NCBI GenBank assembly: GCA_947503035.1
Contig: CANNCD010000007.1
Coordinates: 52,228 to 116,227 of the forward strand
Source: an uncultured Halocynthiibacter sp.
Lineage (GTDB): Bacteria > Pseudomonadota > Alphaproteobacteria > Rhodobacterales > Rhodobacteraceae
Length of the DNA stretch: 64,000 nt
Reading direction: 5' to 3'
Of the stretch, positions 44,856 to 53,208 are shown in pieces. Position 1 is the first letter of the stretch. Each line of letters begins with the position of its first letter. The notes below the pieces were generated by a model that was not told the origin of the DNA, made no database searches, and worked only from the letters and a program-made list of their open reading frames with translations. Both the position numbers and the translations under genes were made by a program.

Positions 44856-45206
44856 ATGACGCTGACGACTTTGGCGCCTCTTATGATGTCGGATGACGAC
44901 AAAGGGGACGACTTTGAAACTGATCTGTTGACAAAAACGCGTCCGAAAACGGCGCGTCCCCCTTTGTATAAAGTGATGTTGTTAAACGATGACTACACGC
45001 CGATGGAATTCGTGATCACCGTTTTGGAGCGTTTCTTTGGGCTGTCCCATGCCCAGTCGTTCGAGATCATGTTGACGGTCCACAAAAAGGGACTGGCGGT
45101 TGTTGGGGTGTTCACCCATGAAATCGCCGAGACCAAGGTCACACAGGTCATGGATTACGCCCAACAGCATCAGCACCCGCTGCAATGCACCATGGAGAAA
45201 GAATAG
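44856..45206 (+). CDS. clpS: ATP-dependent Clp protease adaptor ClpS
   Basis: About 116 residues. The core with [25 protein letters not shown] is the ClpS N-degron-binding signature, with [23 protein letters not shown] following. It hands proteins with destabilising N-terminal residues to ClpAP. The N-terminal 35 residues are variable. The start is uncertain among three in-frame ATGs (44847, 44856 and a later pair); 44856 has GGA-rich sequence at a good distance. clpA is not adjacent in this window. Confidence 0.92.
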   Translation: MTLTTLAPLMMSDDDKGDDFETDLLTKTRPKTARPPLYKVMLLNDDYTPMEFVITVLERFFGLSHAQSFEIMLTVHKKGLAVVGVFTHEIAETKVTQVMDYAQQHQHPLQCTMEKE

Positions 45207-45224
45207 GGCGCACGCCCTTGGCTC

Positions 45225-46214
45225 ATGAAAAATTCACGTCTTACCCACGCGGTTCATTCGGGACAGATTGTTCTGCCTGAAACCGGAAAAATCGTCGTTT
45301 ATCGTGCCGCTGGTGATGCGGATCTGTCTGCTTTGCCCAAGGAGCGCGTCGAAATCATCCAAGGGTTTTTCCCAGATTACGATGCGCTGACCAAGCGCGG
45401 CTTTAAGGTCTCTGTCGCGGCCTCTGGCACTGCGGCGCTTGCGATTGTGTGTCTGCCACGCTCCAAGGCCGAGGCCCTTGCCTTGATCGCGGATGCGGCC
45501 ACACGCGCCGACACCGTGATCGTGGATGGTCAGAAAACCGACGGAATCGATAGTATTTTCAAGGCCTGTCGCAAATTGACCGCCGTTTCGCCCGCCTATT
45601 CTAAGGCCCATGGCAAGACATTCTGGTTTGCGAAAACCGACGCCCTCTCTGGATGGGCGGCATCGTCTGAACCACGCGAAATCGCTCCTGGGTTCCAAAC
45701 CGTCGCGGGTGTGTTTTCCGCGGACAAGATTGATCGCGGCTCTGTGCTTTTGGCGGATGCACTTCCGGAAAAGCTTCCGAAAACGATTGTAGATTTGGGC
45801 GCTGGTTGGGGCTGGTTGTCCGCGCAGATTCTGAAGAACGAGCGCGTGTCCAAACTGCATATGGTTGAGGCCGAGTCCTCGGCGCTGGACTGTGCGCGCA
45901 AGAATCTCAACGACGAACGCGCCGTATTCCATTGGGATGATGCGCGCAGTTTTGCGCTTCCGGACAAGGTTGAAGCGGTGATCATGAACCCGCCGTTCCA
46001 CACGACACGCACGGCCGATCCTGATCTGGGCAAGGCGTTTATTGCCTCGGCTGCGCGCCTGCTCAAGAGCACGGGGATTCTCTATATGGTGGCGAACCGT
46101 CACCTTCCTTATGAGACACATCTTGCCGAACATTTCCGAAATATCGATGAAATCGCCGGCGACAATAGCTTTAAGGTGCTGCGCGCCTCTGGACCGGGTC
46201 GCGTCGGTCGTTAA
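45225..46214 (+). CDS. RsmC-like class I SAM-dependent methyltransferase
   Basis: A 329-residue protein built like 16S rRNA m2G1207 methyltransferase RsmC. A degenerate N-terminal methyltransferase-like half (about 1-160) precedes a catalytic half with motif I VDLGAGWGWLS (about 188-198) and motif IV NPPFH (about 246-250), the guanine-N2 type. It follows clpS by 18 bp and may be cotranscribed. The substrate is inferred to be rRNA from the family. Confidence 0.87.
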   Translation: MKNSRLTHAVHSGQIVLPETGKIVVYRAAGDADLSALPKERVEIIQGFFPDYDALTKRGFKVSVAASGTAALAIVCLPRSKAEALALIADAATRADTVIVDGQKTDGIDSIFKACRKLTAVSPAYSKAHGKTFWFAKTDALSGWAASSEPREIAPGFQTVAGVFSADKIDRGSVLLADALPEKLPKTIVDLGAGWGWLSAQILKNERVSKLHMVEAESSALDCARKNLNDERAVFHWDDARSFALPDKVEAVIMNPPFHTTRTADPDLGKAFIASAARLLKSTGILYMVANRHLPYETHLAEHFRNIDEIAGDNSFKVLRASGPGRVGR

Positions 46215-46254
46215 AGTCGACTAGTATGGTTGTTCAGTCTTACGAGGGATTCGC

Positions 46255-47061
46255 ATGTCATTTTCGATCGCAGGAAAAACAGCAATTGTAACGGGCGCCG
46301 CCTATGGGGTTGGCCGTGCAATCGCGCGTCACTTTGCCGAGAACGGCGCGAATGTCGTGTTCGCAGATATGGACGAGGCCAAGCTCTTGGCCGAGTTGGG
46401 CGACGAACATGACGACGGCAACATGCGGTATTTCGCGGGCGATTTGCGCGAAAAACTGACCATGGCGAATCTGTTGTCCGCGACCATCGATGCGTTCGAC
46501 CGCGTTGATATTTTGGTGAATGCATCCCGTCAGGTCGTGACCTCTGATCCGCTGTCCACCGACGACACCGGCCTTGAGGACATGTTGGCCCAGAACCTGA
46601 TGACCAGCTATCGTTTGTCGCAACTGGTGGCCCGCCGGATGATCAAACAGGCGGCCTCGGACGAGTCCGAAGAGGGGTCGATCGGGACGATCATCAACCT
46701 GTCGTCTATCGCCGCGCGCCGGAGCCACCCGAATCTGTTGGCCTATTCCGTGTCCTCGGCGGCATTGGATCAAATGACGCGCTCGATGGCTGTGGCCTTG
46801 GCGCCCAACCGGATTCGCGTGAACTCCATTTCCTTTGGCTCTGTCATGAGCGCGAGCTTGCAGTCTACGCTCAAGGAAAACACCAACTATCGCGAAGATA
46901 TCACCGAACACACGCCCCTTGGTCGCATTGCCGAAGCAGCAGAAGTCGCCGAAGCGGCCCAGTTCCTCGCCTCGGATGGATCGGCCTTTATGACGGGCCA
47001 AGTGATGACCATCGACGGCGGCCGGACGCTGTTGGATCCTGTGGCCGCCGCCGCGCATTAA
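46255..47061 (+). CDS. SDR-family protein lacking the catalytic lysine
   Basis: A 268-residue short-chain dehydrogenase/reductase fold. The NAD(P) motif TGAAYGVG (13-20) and the D-loop DL at 63-64 are present. The NNAG motif is replaced by NASR (89-92), and the YxxxK catalytic motif reads YSVSS (164-168), so Lys168 is missing while Tyr164 and Ser151 remain. PNRIRVNSISFG and the C-terminal TGQVMTIDGGR are classical. It may bind a nucleotide without normal redox activity, or use other residues. CGAGGGA precedes the ATG. Confidence 0.85.
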   Translation: MSFSIAGKTAIVTGAAYGVGRAIARHFAENGANVVFADMDEAKLLAELGDEHDDGNMRYFAGDLREKLTMANLLSATIDAFDRVDILVNASRQVVTSDPLSTDDTGLEDMLAQNLMTSYRLSQLVARRMIKQAASDESEEGSIGTIINLSSIAARRSHPNLLAYSVSSAALDQMTRSMAVALAPNRIRVNSISFGSVMSASLQSTLKENTNYREDITEHTPLGRIAEAAEVAEAAQFLASDGSAFMTGQVMTIDGGRTLLDPVAAAAH

Positions 47062-47436
47062 TTATTCGTCGGGATAGACCGCGCGGCACTGCGCGATGGT
47101 TGATGCGACGGTTTTGGCATCGGCATTGCGTCGCGCAATGAGACTGTTGAGCTTGCTTTGTTCAGCATTCAAATCAATCGCAACAGGGACCTGTTTGCGC
47201 TCAACTTTGGTTTTTGCACAGCGCACCGGTTTTTCTTTGGTGCCACAGTTCCGGTACCCATCGGGCACGATCCGCTCGACTGTCTTAAGGGCATATCCGC
47301 GTTCGACGTTCGCCTCTGTCTGGGCGATCAGCCGTTCCAGAACGTTTAGTTCGCGCGATGCATTTGAAATACACTGTTCCTGAGGTGTCGCGCACCCCGC
47401 AAGGGCCAAGAGACCCACTCCAATCCATAACCGCAT
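47062..47436 (-). CDS. putative lipoprotein, unrecognised
   Basis: A 124-residue protein with a lipoprotein signal: MRLWIGVGLLALAGC, where Cys15 in the lipobox LAGC would be lipidated. The mature part is helical and basic/polar, with a four-Cys core (residues 15, 22, 64 and 70, plus one near the C-terminus), suggesting disulfides in the periplasm. I do not recognise a family. It abuts the SDR stop and diverges from hemF. Confidence 0.7.
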   Translation of the reverse strand: MRLWIGVGLLALAGCATPQEQCISNASRELNVLERLIAQTEANVERGYALKTVERIVPDGYRNCGTKEKPVRCAKTKVERKQVPVAIDLNAEQSKLNSLIARRNADAKTVASTIAQCRAVYPDE

Positions 47437-47571
47437 AGCTTACTCCATATTTTCTGCGACTGAACGTAGCGAAATTCGCGATGTTATCCAATATCACGCG
47501 GTGGCCACTGGTACTTTGGGGCGAGGGGGGCTAGGAATTTGGGCGAGATAACGCGCAAGGACCCCGTGACT

Positions 47572-48456
47572 ATGGACCATATGAATTCTGAAAAAACACG
47601 TGCCGCCGCATGGTTCCGTAGCCTGCGAGACGACATCGTTGCTGCCTTTGAGGCCGTTGAGGACAGCCATATAACTGGACCGTTCGCGGGCCAACCTGCG
47701 GGGCGGTTTGACGTGCGCGAAACCAAGCGCGGCACCGATGGTGACCAAGGCGGAGGGCTGATGTCGGTAATGCGCGGTGGTCGTGTGTTTGAAAAGGTCG
47801 GCGTAAATGTGTCGACGGTTTACGGAGAACTTGCCCCAGCAGCGCAACGTGCAATGGCCGCGCGCAAAGGCATCGAAGGCATGGCCGATGATCCACGTTT
47901 CTGGGCCGCTGGCATCAGCCTTGTGGCGCATATGCAGAACCCGCACACGCCTGCGGTTCACATGAATACACGTATGTTCTGGACCCCGCACGCATGGTGG
48001 TTCGGGGGCGGGTCCGACCTTAACCCCTGTCTCGAATATGATGACGACACCGCCGATTTCCATGCGGTTCAAAAAGAACACTGCGACCGCCACGACGCAG
48101 GGTATTATCCAAAATTCAAGGCTTGGGCGGACGAGTATTTCTACATTCCACACCGCAAACGTGCCCGCGGGGTCGGCGGGATTTTCTATGACGACCTAAA
48201 TACCGGCGACTGGGAGGCGGACTTTGCCTTTACCCAAGACGTGGGCCGCGCGTTCCTTCCGGCGTTTTTGGCGCCAACCGAAAAACGCCGCAACACGCCA
48301 TGGACCGAGGCCGATAAGGACGCGCAGCTGGTGCATCGTGGGCTCTATGCGGAATATAATTTGGTCTATGATCGCGGCACGAAATTTGGCCTTGAAACCG
48401 GCCACGACCCCGACGCGGTGTTGATGAGCCTGCCGCCATTGGCCAAGTGGACCTAG
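47572..48456 (+). CDS. hemF: oxygen-dependent coproporphyrinogen-III oxidase
   Basis: A 294-residue enzyme that decarboxylates coproporphyrinogen III to protoporphyrinogen IX using O2. The family signature runs through HMNTRMFWTPHAWWFGGGSDLNP (about 132-154), with catalytic-site residues in YYPKFKAWADEYFYIPHR and RGVGGIFYDDL. The start is uncertain between ATG 47572 and ATG 47581; an AAGGA stands upstream. It faces hemE tail-to-tail across a terminator, so hemF, hemE and hemC cluster. Confidence 0.96.
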   Translation: MDHMNSEKTRAAAWFRSLRDDIVAAFEAVEDSHITGPFAGQPAGRFDVRETKRGTDGDQGGGLMSVMRGGRVFEKVGVNVSTVYGELAPAAQRAMAARKGIEGMADDPRFWAAGISLVAHMQNPHTPAVHMNTRMFWTPHAWWFGGGSDLNPCLEYDDDTADFHAVQKEHCDRHDAGYYPKFKAWADEYFYIPHRKRARGVGGIFYDDLNTGDWEADFAFTQDVGRAFLPAFLAPTEKRRNTPWTEADKDAQLVHRGLYAEYNLVYDRGTKFGLETGHDPDAVLMSLPPLAKWT

Positions 48457-48462
48457 AAATTG

Positions 48463-48499
48463 AAAACGGAGGGTGACGTTAAATCACCCTCCGTTTTTT
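48463..48499. terminator. bidirectional terminator between hemF and hemE
   Basis: Perfect 14-bp stem AAAACGGAGGGTGA/TCACCCTCCGTTTT (48463-48476 with 48484-48497). It has a T-run of six on the plus strand and TTTTC on the minus strand. Confidence 0.93.
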
Positions 48500-49530
48500 C
48501 AATTGCGAATTGCGTCAACCATCCGGTGGACGTTATCTGGATCGGCGTCCGGCGTGATCCCGTGCCCAAGGTTAAAGATATGCGGGCCGCCCGAAAACGC
48601 CTCTTTGATCCGTTTGGTTTCGCTAACCAATTGGTCGCCACCAGTCACCAATAGGCGTGGGTCAAGGTTGCCCTGAACGCAGCTGTCTTTTTGCAGATGT
48701 TCCACCGCCCATGCCGCATCGACCTTGGTATCAATGGCAAGGCAATCGGCGCCAACGGCCTTGGCAAACCCTTTGTATGCCTCGCCTGCTTCGCGTGGGA
48801 ATGCGATGACGGGGACGGTCGGGTGCGCGGCCTTGAGGGCAGCAATGATCTTGGCAATCGGGTTGAGCGAGTATTTCACGAACGCCACGTCCTGAAGGCT
48901 GCCGGCCCAGCTGTCGAAGAGCTTGATGACTTCGGCACCGGCTTCGATCTGTTTCTTCAGGTATGCAATCGTGCCGTCTGTGATCAGATCAATCAACGCG
49001 TCAAAGGTCGCAACATCGGTCTGACGAAGCGCATGGGCGGGGCCCTGATCGGGCGTGCCGCGACCGGCAATCATATAGGTCGCAACCGTCCATGGCGCAC
49101 CGGCGAAACCGATCAAAGTGGTTTCCTTCGGCAGTTCCGATTTCAGAATTTTCAAAGTCTCATAGATCGGGTTCAGCACCGCGTCGATTTCGTCGACTGG
49201 CTTCAACTGATTGAAATCATCCATGGATGTCACGGTCGACAAACGCGGTCCTTCGCCGGTCACGAACCAGACATCGGCTCCCAAGGCCTGAGGCAACAAT
49301 AGGATATCGGCAAACAGGATCGACGCGTCGAATTCGTATTTGCGGATCGGCTGTAGCGTCACCTCGGCGGCCAATTCGGGGTTATAGCACAAAGACAAAA
49401 AATCACCGGCTTGCGCCCGGGTCGCACGATATTCAGGAAGATACCGCCCCGCTTGACGCATCATCCAAACGGGTGGGGTCGCAAGGGTTTCCCCCGCCAA
49501 CGCGCGCAATAGTGTCTTTTGCTCGGCCAT
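48499..49530 (-). CDS. hemE: uroporphyrinogen decarboxylase
   Basis: A 343-residue enzyme forming coproporphyrinogen III. The N-terminal signature [17 protein letters not shown] (about 19-35) and the second conserved segment [16 protein letters not shown] (about 143-158) are clear. It diverges from hemC across about 120 bp that contain both promoters. Confidence 0.97.
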   Translation of the reverse strand: MAEQKTLLRALAGETLATPPVWMMRQAGRYLPEYRATRAQAGDFLSLCYNPELAAEVTLQPIRKYEFDASILFADILLLPQALGADVWFVTGEGPRLSTVTSMDDFNQLKPVDEIDAVLNPIYETLKILKSELPKETTLIGFAGAPWTVATYMIAGRGTPDQGPAHALRQTDVATFDALIDLITDGTIAYLKKQIEAGAEVIKLFDSWAGSLQDVAFVKYSLNPIAKIIAALKAAHPTVPVIAFPREAGEAYKGFAKAVGADCLAIDTKVDAAWAVEHLQKDSCVQGNLDPRLLVTGGDQLVSETKRIKEAFSGGPHIFNLGHGITPDADPDNVHRMVDAIRN

Positions 49531-49651
49531 GATTGATCCTTTGATTGGTTTCCCCGTGGGTGTCGTTTGTGCGGCATGATGTCAAGAGAAACTGGGTAAA
49601 AACCGCGTGGTTGGCCATTGTCAGGCGGTTTTGTCGCGATTACACAGGGGC

Positions 49652-50602
49652 ATGACATTGACACATCCAAGCCCCGCGAACCCGTTGAAAATTGGCACAC
49701 GGGGTTCCCCCCTTGCATTGGCACAGGCGTTCGAAACGCGCGCCCGTTTGATGGCGGCGTTTGACCTTCCCGAAAGCGCCTTTGACATTAAGGTCATCAG
49801 CACCGCTGGCGACCGCATCCAAGACCGTGCGCTGCGCGAGGCGGGGGGTAAGGGTTTGTTTACCACGGATATCGAAGATCAGCTGATCGCCGGAGACGTG
49901 GACATCGCAGTGCATTCGATGAAGGACATGCCGGTGGATCAACCTGTCGGTTTGACCTTGGATTGTTACCTCCCGCGCGAAGATGTGCGCGACGCCTTTG
50001 TGTCGCTTAATGATGTGACGAACATCCACGATTTGCCCGAGGGCGCCGTTCTGGGAACCAGCAGTCTGCGTCGTCGAGCGCAACTGTTGTACAAACGGCC
50101 CGACCTGCGCACCGTTGAATTCCGTGGCAACGTGCAGACCCGCATGAAGAAGCTGGGCGATGGTGTTGCGGATTGCACCTTCCTTGCGATGGCGGGGTTG
50201 AACCGGTTGGAGATGACGTCGGTTGGCGCGACCCCGATCGACACACGCGATATGTTGCCCGCGGTTGCCCAAGGGGCGATTGGGATTGAACGTCGCGATG
50301 ATGATATGAACACCGCTGGCCTGCTTGAGGCATTGCACCACAAACCCACGGGCGTGCGTCTTGCGGCGGAACGTGCGTTTTTGGCGGCGCTTGATGGGTC
50401 ATGCCAGACGCCGATTGCGGCCTTGGCGGAACTGGATGGCACAACGATCCACCTGCGTGGCGAAATCCTACGCCCTGATGGGACCGAATGTCTGTCGATG
50501 GGGCAGGATGCGCCGCTGGAAGATGCCGCGCAATTGGGTCGCGACATGGGCAAAATCCTTCGGGCGCGGGCGCCCAAAGGGTTCTTTGGTTGGATTCACT
50601 AG
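49652..50602 (+). CDS. hemC: hydroxymethylbilane synthase (porphobilinogen deaminase)
   Basis: A 316-residue enzyme polymerising four porphobilinogens. It starts with IGTRGSPLALAQA, and LGTSSLRRRAQLLYKRPDL and the dipyrromethane-cofactor cysteine in LDGSCQTPIAAL are present. The ATG at 49652 is preceded by CAGGGGC; an in-frame upstream codon lacks family similarity. It shares a CTAG stop overlap with urtE. Confidence 0.96.
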   Translation: MTLTHPSPANPLKIGTRGSPLALAQAFETRARLMAAFDLPESAFDIKVISTAGDRIQDRALREAGGKGLFTTDIEDQLIAGDVDIAVHSMKDMPVDQPVGLTLDCYLPREDVRDAFVSLNDVTNIHDLPEGAVLGTSSLRRRAQLLYKRPDLRTVEFRGNVQTRMKKLGDGVADCTFLAMAGLNRLEMTSVGATPIDTRDMLPAVAQGAIGIERRDDDMNTAGLLEALHHKPTGVRLAAERAFLAALDGSCQTPIAALAELDGTTIHLRGEILRPDGTECLSMGQDAPLEDAAQLGRDMGKILRARAPKGFFGWIH

Positions 50603-51294
50603 ACCGAAACGGAGCGCATCAGTTCCTTTTTCGTCAGCTCTGATTTGGCCCCCGCAAGGGACACTTCGCCCCGTTTGAGAACATAGAACTGATCCGCAAG
50701 GTCATAAGCAAAGCTGAAATACTGCTCAACGAGGATGATCGCCATGTTGCCTTCGTCACGCAGATATTCGATGACGCGGCCGATCTGTTGGATGATGTTG
50801 GGCTGAATGCCTTCGGTCGGTTCATCCAGCAACAAGAGTTTCGGCTGCGCAATCAATGCACGGCCAATGGCCAGCTGTTGCTGTTGCCCGCCAGACAGGT
50901 CACCGCCGCGACGGCCTTCCATTTCCTTCAATACTGGGAACAGTTCAAAGATCTGATCTGGCACCATGTGTTCCGATTTCGGAAGGCAGGCAAACCCCGT
51001 TTCAAGGTTTTCGCGGACCGTCATCAGTGGAAAGATATCGCGGCCCTGTGGGACATATCCGACGCCCTTTTGCGCCAAGACATGCGGGGGTACCTTGCCG
51101 ATGGTTTCGCCGTCCAGCTCATATTCGCCAGACGTCCGGTTATGCGTTCCCGACAGCGCCTTCAGGAGCGATGTCTTGCCCACGCCATTGGTGCCCATGA
51201 CACAGGTGACTTGCCCAACCTCGGCGGTCAGGTTGATGTTATAGAGGATCTGAGATCCCGAGTAGTGCAGGTTTATATTCTTAACATTCAGCAT
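50599..51294 (-). CDS. urtE: urea ABC transporter ATP-binding subunit UrtE
   Basis: A 231-residue ATPase of the branched-chain/urea transporter class (LivF-like). Walker A GTNGVGKT (about 35-42), LSGGQQQQLAIGRAL and LLLDEPTEGIQPNIIQQIGR are visible. The last gene of urtABCDE, one base after urtD. Confidence 0.95.
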   Translation of the reverse strand: MLNVKNINLHYSGSQILYNINLTAEVGQVTCVMGTNGVGKTSLLKALSGTHNRTSGEYELDGETIGKVPPHVLAQKGVGYVPQGRDIFPLMTVRENLETGFACLPKSEHMVPDQIFELFPVLKEMEGRRGGDLSGGQQQQLAIGRALIAQPKLLLLDEPTEGIQPNIIQQIGRVIEYLRDEGNMAIILVEQYFSFAYDLADQFYVLKRGEVSLAGAKSELTKKELMRSVSV

Positions 51295-51295
51295 C

Positions 51296-52039
51296 TTAAC
51301 GTCCTAGATAGACGTCGATCACGTCTTGGTTTGCAGTTACGTGATCAAGGCTTCCTTCGGCCAGAACCGACCCTTCGTGAAGCACCGTGACCTTGCATTC
51401 AAGGCGACGCACAAATTCCATGTCATGTTCAACCACGACCACGGCACGGGTTTTCGCGGCCTCTTTCAGGATGTCAGTGGTGTGTTCCCGTTCGGCCAAT
51501 GTCATGCCCGCGGCGGGTTCGTCCACCAACAATAGGCGCGGTTCCTGTGCCAACAGCATCCCGATTTCGAGCCACTGTTTTTGTCCGTGGGACAATTCGC
51601 CAGAGGTGCGATAGAGGGATTCGGTCAACCCGATCTGTTCGGCAAGGGCCTCGACCTTGGATTTGTCGTCACTGTCTTGGCGATAGAACAACACCTTGAG
51701 CGGCGAGCGATCCTTTTTCAGCGCCATGATCAAGTTGGCGAACACGGTTTGGTCTTCGAACACGGTGGGGCGCTGGAATTTGCGACCAACGCCGGCCTGT
51801 GCGATTTTGGCCTCGGACATTTTCAACAGGTTCACCGATTTTTCGCCGAAAATCACGCGGCCTTCGTCGGGGCGTGTTTTGCCGGTGACGATATCCATGA
51901 ACGTTGTTTTGCCCGCGCCGTTCGGCCCGATCACCGCGCGTAATTCGCCTTCGCCGATTTGGAACGACAGGTTGTTGATCGCCTTGAACCCGTCAAACGA
52001 TACCGAGACGCCAGAGACTTCGAGAAGCGTGTTCATCAT
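51296..52039 (-). CDS. urtD: urea ABC transporter ATP-binding subunit UrtD
   Basis: A 247-residue LivG-like ATPase. Walker A GPNGAGKT (about 38-45) is followed by a signature motif of the UrtD form, LSHGQKQWLEIGM, where His replaces the usual second Gly. LLLVDEPAAGM and VVEHDMEFVRRL are also present. It overlaps urtC by 4 nt. Confidence 0.95.
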   Translation of the reverse strand: MMNTLLEVSGVSVSFDGFKAINNLSFQIGEGELRAVIGPNGAGKTTFMDIVTGKTRPDEGRVIFGEKSVNLLKMSEAKIAQAGVGRKFQRPTVFEDQTVFANLIMALKKDRSPLKVLFYRQDSDDKSKVEALAEQIGLTESLYRTSGELSHGQKQWLEIGMLLAQEPRLLLVDEPAAGMTLAEREHTTDILKEAAKTRAVVVVEHDMEFVRRLECKVTVLHEGSVLAEGSLDHVTANQDVIDVYLGR

Positions 52040-53205
52040 TTTGCCTCTCCTTTCGCGAATTTATCGACCAGACCGCCGATGCCTTTGGGGGCGAAGAGCG
52101 TGACGAAAACAAAGGACAGACCTAGAAGAACCAACCACCAGTCGACCCATTGGATTGTGTAAAACCCAAGCGGCACATTGGGGGCCTGACCACCTGTGAA
52201 CCACGTGGACAAGAGCGACACGAGAGCGGCGCCAATCACCGCACCATAGATGCGTGCGCGCCCACCAATGGCGACCCAAACCGCAAGGTAAATCGACGCA
52301 GAGGTCGCGATTTCACCGGGGTTGATGATACCGGCCTGTGGGTAATATAGGGTGCCGGCGATGGCCGCGATGATGGCGGTGACGGTAAAGATGAACAGTT
52401 TGTAGCCCTCAACCGAATAGCCAAGGAAGCGCACGCGCGCCTCGTCATCACGGATACCGCGCACGACGGAACCGAATTTGCCGGATACGATCCACGCCAC
52501 CAAGACATAACCAAGACCAAGTGCGAGCGCCGATGCCCAGAACATCCAAAGCGACACGGTGGATTGGGGGATTGCCTCCCATCCTGGGACGTTTTGCAGG
52601 CCGGACAGACCGTTGTTGCCGCGCAGACCGCTTTCGTTTTGGAAGAGGTACAGCGACAGGGCGAGGGTCATCGCCTGTGTCAGGATCGACAGGTACACGC
52701 CGGTCACACGGGACCGGAACGCGAGCCAGCCAAAGATCAGCGCCAACAGGCCGGGGATGATGATCACAAGCGCGAGCTGCAGCGTCAGGCTATCGGCAAA
52801 GGCCCAGACCCATGGGATATCTGATCCGCCAACCACGCCGAAAATCTGTGTGCCGATGGCGTCTTGGATTTCCTGTGGGGTGGGGGGAATGTCTGCCTCG
52901 GCCAAGGAGGTCATGACGATGCCTTTGGTCCGTTCAAACATCAGCCACATCCCGATCATATAACCGCCAAGGCCAAAGAACGCGAAATGTCCAAGCGACA
53001 AGATCCCACAATAGCCCCAAACAAGGTCCATCGCGATGGCTACCAAACACAGGCATAGGGTCTTGCCGAGGGTTTTCAGGAACGACGTCCCGATGATACC
53101 CGCGCCAAAGCTCTCGGACAACATGGTGACGATCAGGGTAAACCCAGCCAGACAGGCCAAGAAGATCAGGATTGATGGGTTACGTGCAATAAAGGAGCGT
53201 TCCAT
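52036..53205 (-). CDS. urtC: urea ABC transporter permease UrtC
   Basis: A 389-residue multi-pass inner-membrane permease of the LivM type, with about ten hydrophobic segments and a large loop (MLFERTKGIVMTSLAEADIPPTPQEIQ-like, about 88-115) typical of UrtC. It starts three bases after the urtB stop. Confidence 0.94.
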   Translation of the reverse strand: MERSFIARNPSILIFLACLAGFTLIVTMLSESFGAGIIGTSFLKTLGKTLCLCLVAIAMDLVWGYCGILSLGHFAFFGLGGYMIGMWLMFERTKGIVMTSLAEADIPPTPQEIQDAIGTQIFGVVGGSDIPWVWAFADSLTLQLALVIIIPGLLALIFGWLAFRSRVTGVYLSILTQAMTLALSLYLFQNESGLRGNNGLSGLQNVPGWEAIPQSTVSLWMFWASALALGLGYVLVAWIVSGKFGSVVRGIRDDEARVRFLGYSVEGYKLFIFTVTAIIAAIAGTLYYPQAGIINPGEIATSASIYLAVWVAIGGRARIYGAVIGAALVSLLSTWFTGGQAPNVPLGFYTIQWVDWWLVLLGLSFVFVTLFAPKGIGGLVDKFAKGEAK

Positions 53206-53208
53206 GGA

